This document shows positions 5,661 to 8,593 of a DNA stretch of 8,593 nucleotides, piece by piece (the first letter of the stretch is position 1; each line of letters opens with the position of its first letter). A program made the translations under genes and the position numbers. The notes beneath the pieces were generated by a model, which saw nothing but the letters and a program-made list of their open reading frames with translations, was not told the DNA's origin and did no database searches. The stretch covers positions 19,799-28,391 of the forward strand of contig DOHN01000158.1 in the NCBI GenBank assembly GCA_003535195.1, written 5' to 3'. The stretch is from Ruminiclostridium sp. Lineage in GTDB: Bacteria > Bacillota > Clostridia > DSM-8532.

Positions 5661-6878
5661 ATGGTGAAGCGGACCCGCGCGTCCTCTCAACTAAATAGTG
5701 TGCCAAAACGCAGGAGGGGACTTTCGCCCTCTTTTTCATGGAATTCTTTTTGGAAGGCACGGCCGACGTATTTGCGGGGTCTTCATGCCATCGATCTTCA
5801 ATTATTTGCCGATAATGACGAGAAAACAGAAAAAGCGACGCCCAAAAAGCGGCAGGACCTCAGAAAAAAAGGCCAGGTGATGCAGAGCCGGGAGCTCCCG
5901 GCAAATCTGATCCTTTTGGCGATCTTTATTTCAATGAAGGCCCTGGGCAATTTTATCTATCAGGAATGCAAAACGGTTTTTCAATTCTTTGTATCCGGGG
6001 CATCAAGCTATGATCTTTCCAGTTCATCTGAAATCATGCGTCTTGCCACCTTTGCCGTACTGGAGATTGCAAAAATGTCGGCCCCTTTCTTTGTGATTGC
6101 CATGATCATGGGGGCTCTGGGGTCCTATGTTCAAATAGGGTTTCTTTTTACTGCGGAACCTTTAAAGCCCAAATTTTCAAATCTCAATCCATTGAAAGGC
6201 CTTAAAAGGATTTTTTCCACCCGGTCCCTGTTCGAACTGATAAAATCGATAGCCAAGGTGATTCTCATATTCATGGTGGCATGGAAATCCATTCAAGCCG
6301 AGTTTACCAATATGATGAAGCTGATGGATATGGATATCGGCCCCATCACTGTGTATATACTCAATACTGCACTGGATATTGCCATAAAAATATGCTTTTC
6401 CATGCTGGCCATTTCAGCAGTGGATTATTTCTTTCAAAGGCTGAGGCATGAAAAAGACATACGAATGACAAAGCAGGAAATCAAGGAAGAGTATAAGCAA
6501 ATGGAAGGAAATCCTGAAATCAAGTCAAAAATCAAGCAAAAGCAGCGCGAAATTTCTATGCGCCGGATGCTTCAGGAAGTGCCGAAGGCTGATGTGGTCA
6601 TTACCAATCCGACTCATTTGGCCATCGCTATCAAATATGAGCCTCAAAAGAAGTCGGCTCCGTATGTGGTCGCGAAGGGGGCTGATTTCATGGCTCAGCG
6701 AATTAAGGAGGTCGCCAAAGAGAATCAGATCTATACCATGGAGAACAAGCCTCTGGCCCAGGCTTTGTACAAAACCGTGGATGTGGGAGATGCTGTCCCG
6801 CCGGAATTGTATAAGGCAGTAGCGGAAGTATTGGCTTTTGTCTACAAGCTGGAAGGAAAAAATCCGAATGAACAATAA
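5661..6878 (+). CDS. flhB: Flagellar type III export switch protein FlhB
   Basis: FlhB is the membrane component that switches export specificity from rod/hook to filament subunits after self-cleavage. From the ATG at 5661 it has 405 residues, longer than the usual 350-380. The recognisable family sequence begins at residue 44 (IDLQLFAD, then EKTEKATPKKRQDLRKKGQV). Four membrane segments lie near 81-100, 130-158, 190-212 and 229-256, followed by the linker helix and the cytoplasmic domain. The self-cleavage motif NPTH is intact at 316-319, after VVIT. Residues 1-43 are a basic, Ser/Arg/Pro-rich extension (KRTR, KRRR) with no family match that I recognise. The frame stays open upstream to a GTG at 5619, but only 5661 has a good ribosome binding site. 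A TTG at 5772 would give a 368-residue protein of usual length but lacks a well-spaced site. The gap to fliR is 59 bases. Confidence 0.95.
   Translation: MVKRTRASSQLNSVPKRRRGLSPSFSWNSFWKARPTYLRGLHAIDLQLFADNDEKTEKATPKKRQDLRKKGQVMQSRELPANLILLAIFISMKALGNFIYQECKTVFQFFVSGASSYDLSSSSEIMRLATFAVLEIAKMSAPFFVIAMIMGALGSYVQIGFLFTAEPLKPKFSNLNPLKGLKRIFSTRSLFELIKSIAKVILIFMVAWKSIQAEFTNMMKLMDMDIGPITVYILNTALDIAIKICFSMLAISAVDYFFQRLRHEKDIRMTKQEIKEEYKQMEGNPEIKSKIKQKQREISMRRMLQEVPKADVVITNPTHLAIAIKYEPQKKSAPYVVAKGADFMAQRIKEVAKENQIYTMENKPLAQALYKTVDVGDAVPPELYKAVAEVLAFVYKLEGKNPNEQ
5712..5736 (+). terminator. Terminator-like hairpin with T-run inside the flhB 5' end
   Basis: AGGAGGG (5712-5718) can pair with CCCTCTT (5727-5733; one G-U pair) around an 8-base loop. 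It is followed directly by the rest of a T5 run (5732-5736). The 5' arm is also a perfect Shine-Dalgarno sequence. It falls in codons 18-26 of the FlhB extension, so translating ribosomes would melt it. It could act as a translation-dependent attenuator, or it could be a coincidence of coding sequence. Confidence 0.3.
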
Positions 6879-6987
6879 ATGAAATTCATACTCCACTGTA
6901 TATTGTGGATGACTATATTAAAACATACTATTGTTTTCCAGTTGAACTTATTATAAAATAATGGTAAGAGACAAATTATATGCTTCT

Positions 6988-7016
6988 TCGACATATACTG
7001 CCGAGAAAATTATAAT
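6988..7016 (+). promoter_or_regulatory. Probable sigma-A type promoter of flhA
   Basis: TCGACA (6988-6993, 5 of 6 to TTGACA) and a perfect TATAAT (7011-7016) are separated by exactly 17 bases. Transcription would start near 7022-7024, about 30 bases before the flhA ATG. The site lies in the 175-base non-coding gap between flhB and flhA, where there would be no need for a gap in a simple operon. This is the best promoter match in the window. Confidence 0.65.
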
Positions 7017-7053
7017 GCGTTACTAAAGAGAAATTAAGCCGGGGGAATTATAC

Positions 7054-8593
7054 ATGAAAAACAGAAATCTGATGGTTGCCGTATGTGCAGTTTTCATAGT
7101 TCTTTTCATCATCGTGCCCATCCCCAACTTTCTGTTAGATGTGCTTTTGGTCATTAATATTGCTTTATCCTTTCTTATTCTTCTGAATGCTATTTATGCC
7201 AATGATGCGCTTTCCATGGCGGCTTTCCCCACGATGCTTCTGTTTACGACCCTTTACAGGTTATCTTTAAATATTGTTTCCACAAGACTCATTATCGGCC
7301 GGGGTGAGGCCGGAGAGGTAATTCAGAGTTTTGGCCGGTTTGTAGGCGGGAACGATCTCATTGTCGGCTTTATGATATATATTATCATCATGCTCGCCCA
7401 GTTTCTTGTTATTACCAAGGGCGCCGAACGTGTAGCAGAGGTAGCGGCCCGCTTTACCTTGGATGCAATGCCCGGAAAGCAAATGGCTATTGATGCCGAC
7501 TTAAATTCAGGTCTTATTAATGAAACTCAGGCCAAAGAAAGACGTAAAAGAATTCAACGGGAAGCCGATTTCTACGGCTCCATGGACGGTGCGTCAAAAT
7601 TCGTTAAAAATGATGCTATTTTTGGCATTATTACCACAGCCATCAATATTATCGGCGGAATTATCATGGGCATGTGGAAACAGGGGGATACCATCTTTGA
7701 AGCGATGGAGCGGTATACCATACTGACCATCGGCGATGGCTTGGTAAGCCAGATTCCGGCTTTGCTGATTTCCATCGCGACGGGCATTATCGTTACAAGA
7801 GCAGCATCCGAAGGCAATTTGGGCGATGATATCGTAAAACAGCTCTTTAACAGTCCACGAGTACTTTATATTGCCGCCGGCGCGTGTATTCTGCTCGTCC
7901 CCATTCTCTGGCAATGGTCTTTGATCCTGGTGGCAGGAATGCTGATATACCTTGGAAGCCGTATTAATCAAGCTGAAAAGAAGGTTTCCAAACAGGAGGA
8001 ACGAAAGGTTGAGCAACAGGAAGTGGAAGAGATCCGAAAGCCGGAAAACGTAGTAACCCTGCTCCAGGTAGATCCAATCGAGCTGGAGTTCGGGTATGCG
8101 GTGATACCCCTGGCCGATAAAAATCAAGGCGGGGATCTTTTGGACCGGGTTGTGATGATACGGAGGCAGCTGGCTCTTGAGCTGGGGGTTATTGTGCCCA
8201 TTATACGCCTCCGGGACAATATCCAGCTTTCACCAAACCAATATGTCATTAAAATAAAGGGTGTCGAAGTGGCCAGCGGTGAGCTGATGCTGGATCACTT
8301 CATGGCCATGAATCCCGGAACCGTCGATGAAGAGATTAACGGGGTTCCCACAGTGGAACCTGCTTTTGGACTGCCCGCCCTGTGGATTTCCGAATCTGTA
8401 AGAGATCAGGCTGAAATGATGGGCTATACAGTAGTGGATCCGCCTTCCATTGTTGCCACACATATGACCGAGGTGGTAAGAAGGCATATCCATGAGCTGT
8501 TGAGCAGGCAGGATGTACAAACGCTTATAGATAATGTCAAAACCAGCTATCCGGCGGTTGTAGAGGAGCTGATTCCAAAACTTCTGACACTGG
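7054..8593 (+). CDS. flhA: Flagellar type III export gate protein FlhA (3' partial)
   Basis: FlhA is the large export-gate protein that forms a ring beneath the FliPQR pore and receives substrate-chaperone complexes. The frame runs from the ATG at 7054 to the window edge without a stop: 513 residues of an expected 680-700. Hydrophobic segments lie near 6-24, 28-49, 54-75, 102-121, 188-208, 225-248, 268-285 and 287-302, fitting eight membrane helices. The FHIPEP signature is clear at about 126-149 (R126, E129, R133-F134, L136-D137, PGKQM at 140-144, ID at 146-147). The conserved MDGASKFVKNDAIFG stretch is at 177-191. A charged linker (305-335) leads into the cytoplasmic domain, of which the last part is missing. 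GGGGGA (7041-7046) is the ribosome binding site. It follows flhB by 175 bases and has its own likely promoter. Confidence 0.97.
   Translation, partial: MKNRNLMVAVCAVFIVLFIIVPIPNFLLDVLLVINIALSFLILLNAIYANDALSMAAFPTMLLFTTLYRLSLNIVSTRLIIGRGEAGEVIQSFGRFVGGNDLIVGFMIYIIIMLAQFLVITKGAERVAEVAARFTLDAMPGKQMAIDADLNSGLINETQAKERRKRIQREADFYGSMDGASKFVKNDAIFGIITTAINIIGGIIMGMWKQGDTIFEAMERYTILTIGDGLVSQIPALLISIATGIIVTRAASEGNLGDDIVKQLFNSPRVLYIAAGACILLVPILWQWSLILVAGMLIYLGSRINQAEKKVSKQEERKVEQQEVEEIRKPENVVTLLQVDPIELEFGYAVIPLADKNQGGDLLDRVVMIRRQLALELGVIVPIIRLRDNIQLSPNQYVIKIKGVEVASGELMLDHFMAMNPGTVDEEINGVPTVEPAFGLPALWISESVRDQAEMMGYTVVDPPSIVATHMTEVVRRHIHELLSRQDVQTLIDNVKTSYPAVVEELIPKLLTL

Noticed and set aside
5661..5737. 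A riboswitch in the leader-like 5' part of flhB
   Set aside because: I compared it with the c-di-GMP, preQ1 and fluoride aptamer patterns I know and found no matching conserved core. Only the simple hairpins can be supported.
5738..5815. Alternative ATG frame (25 codons) following the AGGAGGGG in flhB
   Set aside because: The distance from the Shine-Dalgarno sequence is about 18 bases, the frame ends quickly, and it overlaps the conserved FlhB start in another frame.
7000..7007. GCCGAGAA as a sigma-D (motility sigma factor) -10 element before flhA
   Set aside because: It matches 6 of 8 bases of GCCGATAT, but there is no TAAA about 15 bases upstream. The sigma-A type match over the same region is much better.
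7594..8127. 177-codon minus-strand frame opposite flhA
   Set aside because: The plus-strand frame is unmistakably FlhA. The antisense product has no recognisable domain.
1..8593. Mobile element, CRISPR, tRNA or a novel accessory system
   Set aside because: Nearly all bases belong to ten core flagellar/chemotaxis genes in standard order. No direct spacer-repeat array, transposase, integrase or tRNA-like fold was seen.

Overview
This window is a run of ten co-directional (+ strand) chemotaxis and flagellar genes in the order fliL (5' truncated), fliM, fliY, cheY, fliO, fliP, fliQ, fliR, flhB, flhA (3' truncated). The order matches the fla/che operon known from Bacillus subtilis and many Clostridia. 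The use of FliY (CheC-like phosphatase domains plus a FliN-type C-terminus) in place of a plain FliN, strong AGGAGG ribosome binding sites and GTG starts point to a motile Gram-positive Firmicute. A Clostridia member is my best guess; I cannot name the genus from sequence alone.

Layout: 2-520 is the C-terminal bulk of FliL. 537-2788 encodes the two switch/C-ring proteins FliM and FliY, overlapping by one base. A 109-base gap follows, with a good extended -10 promoter and a perfect 12-bp palindrome just ahead of the cheY ribosome binding site. CheY (2898-3257) is the canonical single-domain response regulator. From 3281 to 6878 lie the export-gate genes fliO, fliP, fliQ, fliR and flhB with short gaps. 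A 175-base AT-rich gap then carries a strong sigma-A type promoter ahead of flhA, whose first 513 codons fill the rest of the window.

How they work together: FliO assists assembly of the FliP/FliQ/FliR export pore. FlhB (self-cleaving NPTH motif present) and FlhA form the rest of the type III export gate that passes flagellar subunits out. FliM and FliY form the cytoplasmic switch; phosphorylated CheY binds their N-terminal peptides and FliY can remove the phosphate. FliL supports the stator.

I found no mobile element, CRISPR array, tRNA, rRNA or evidence of an undescribed system. The region is an ordinary core flagellar locus. The points worth a second look are local: an unusual basic N-terminal extension on FlhB that contains a terminator-like hairpin, two probable internal promoters (before cheY and before flhA), the palindrome before cheY, and a tandem hexapeptide Q/P linker in FliY.
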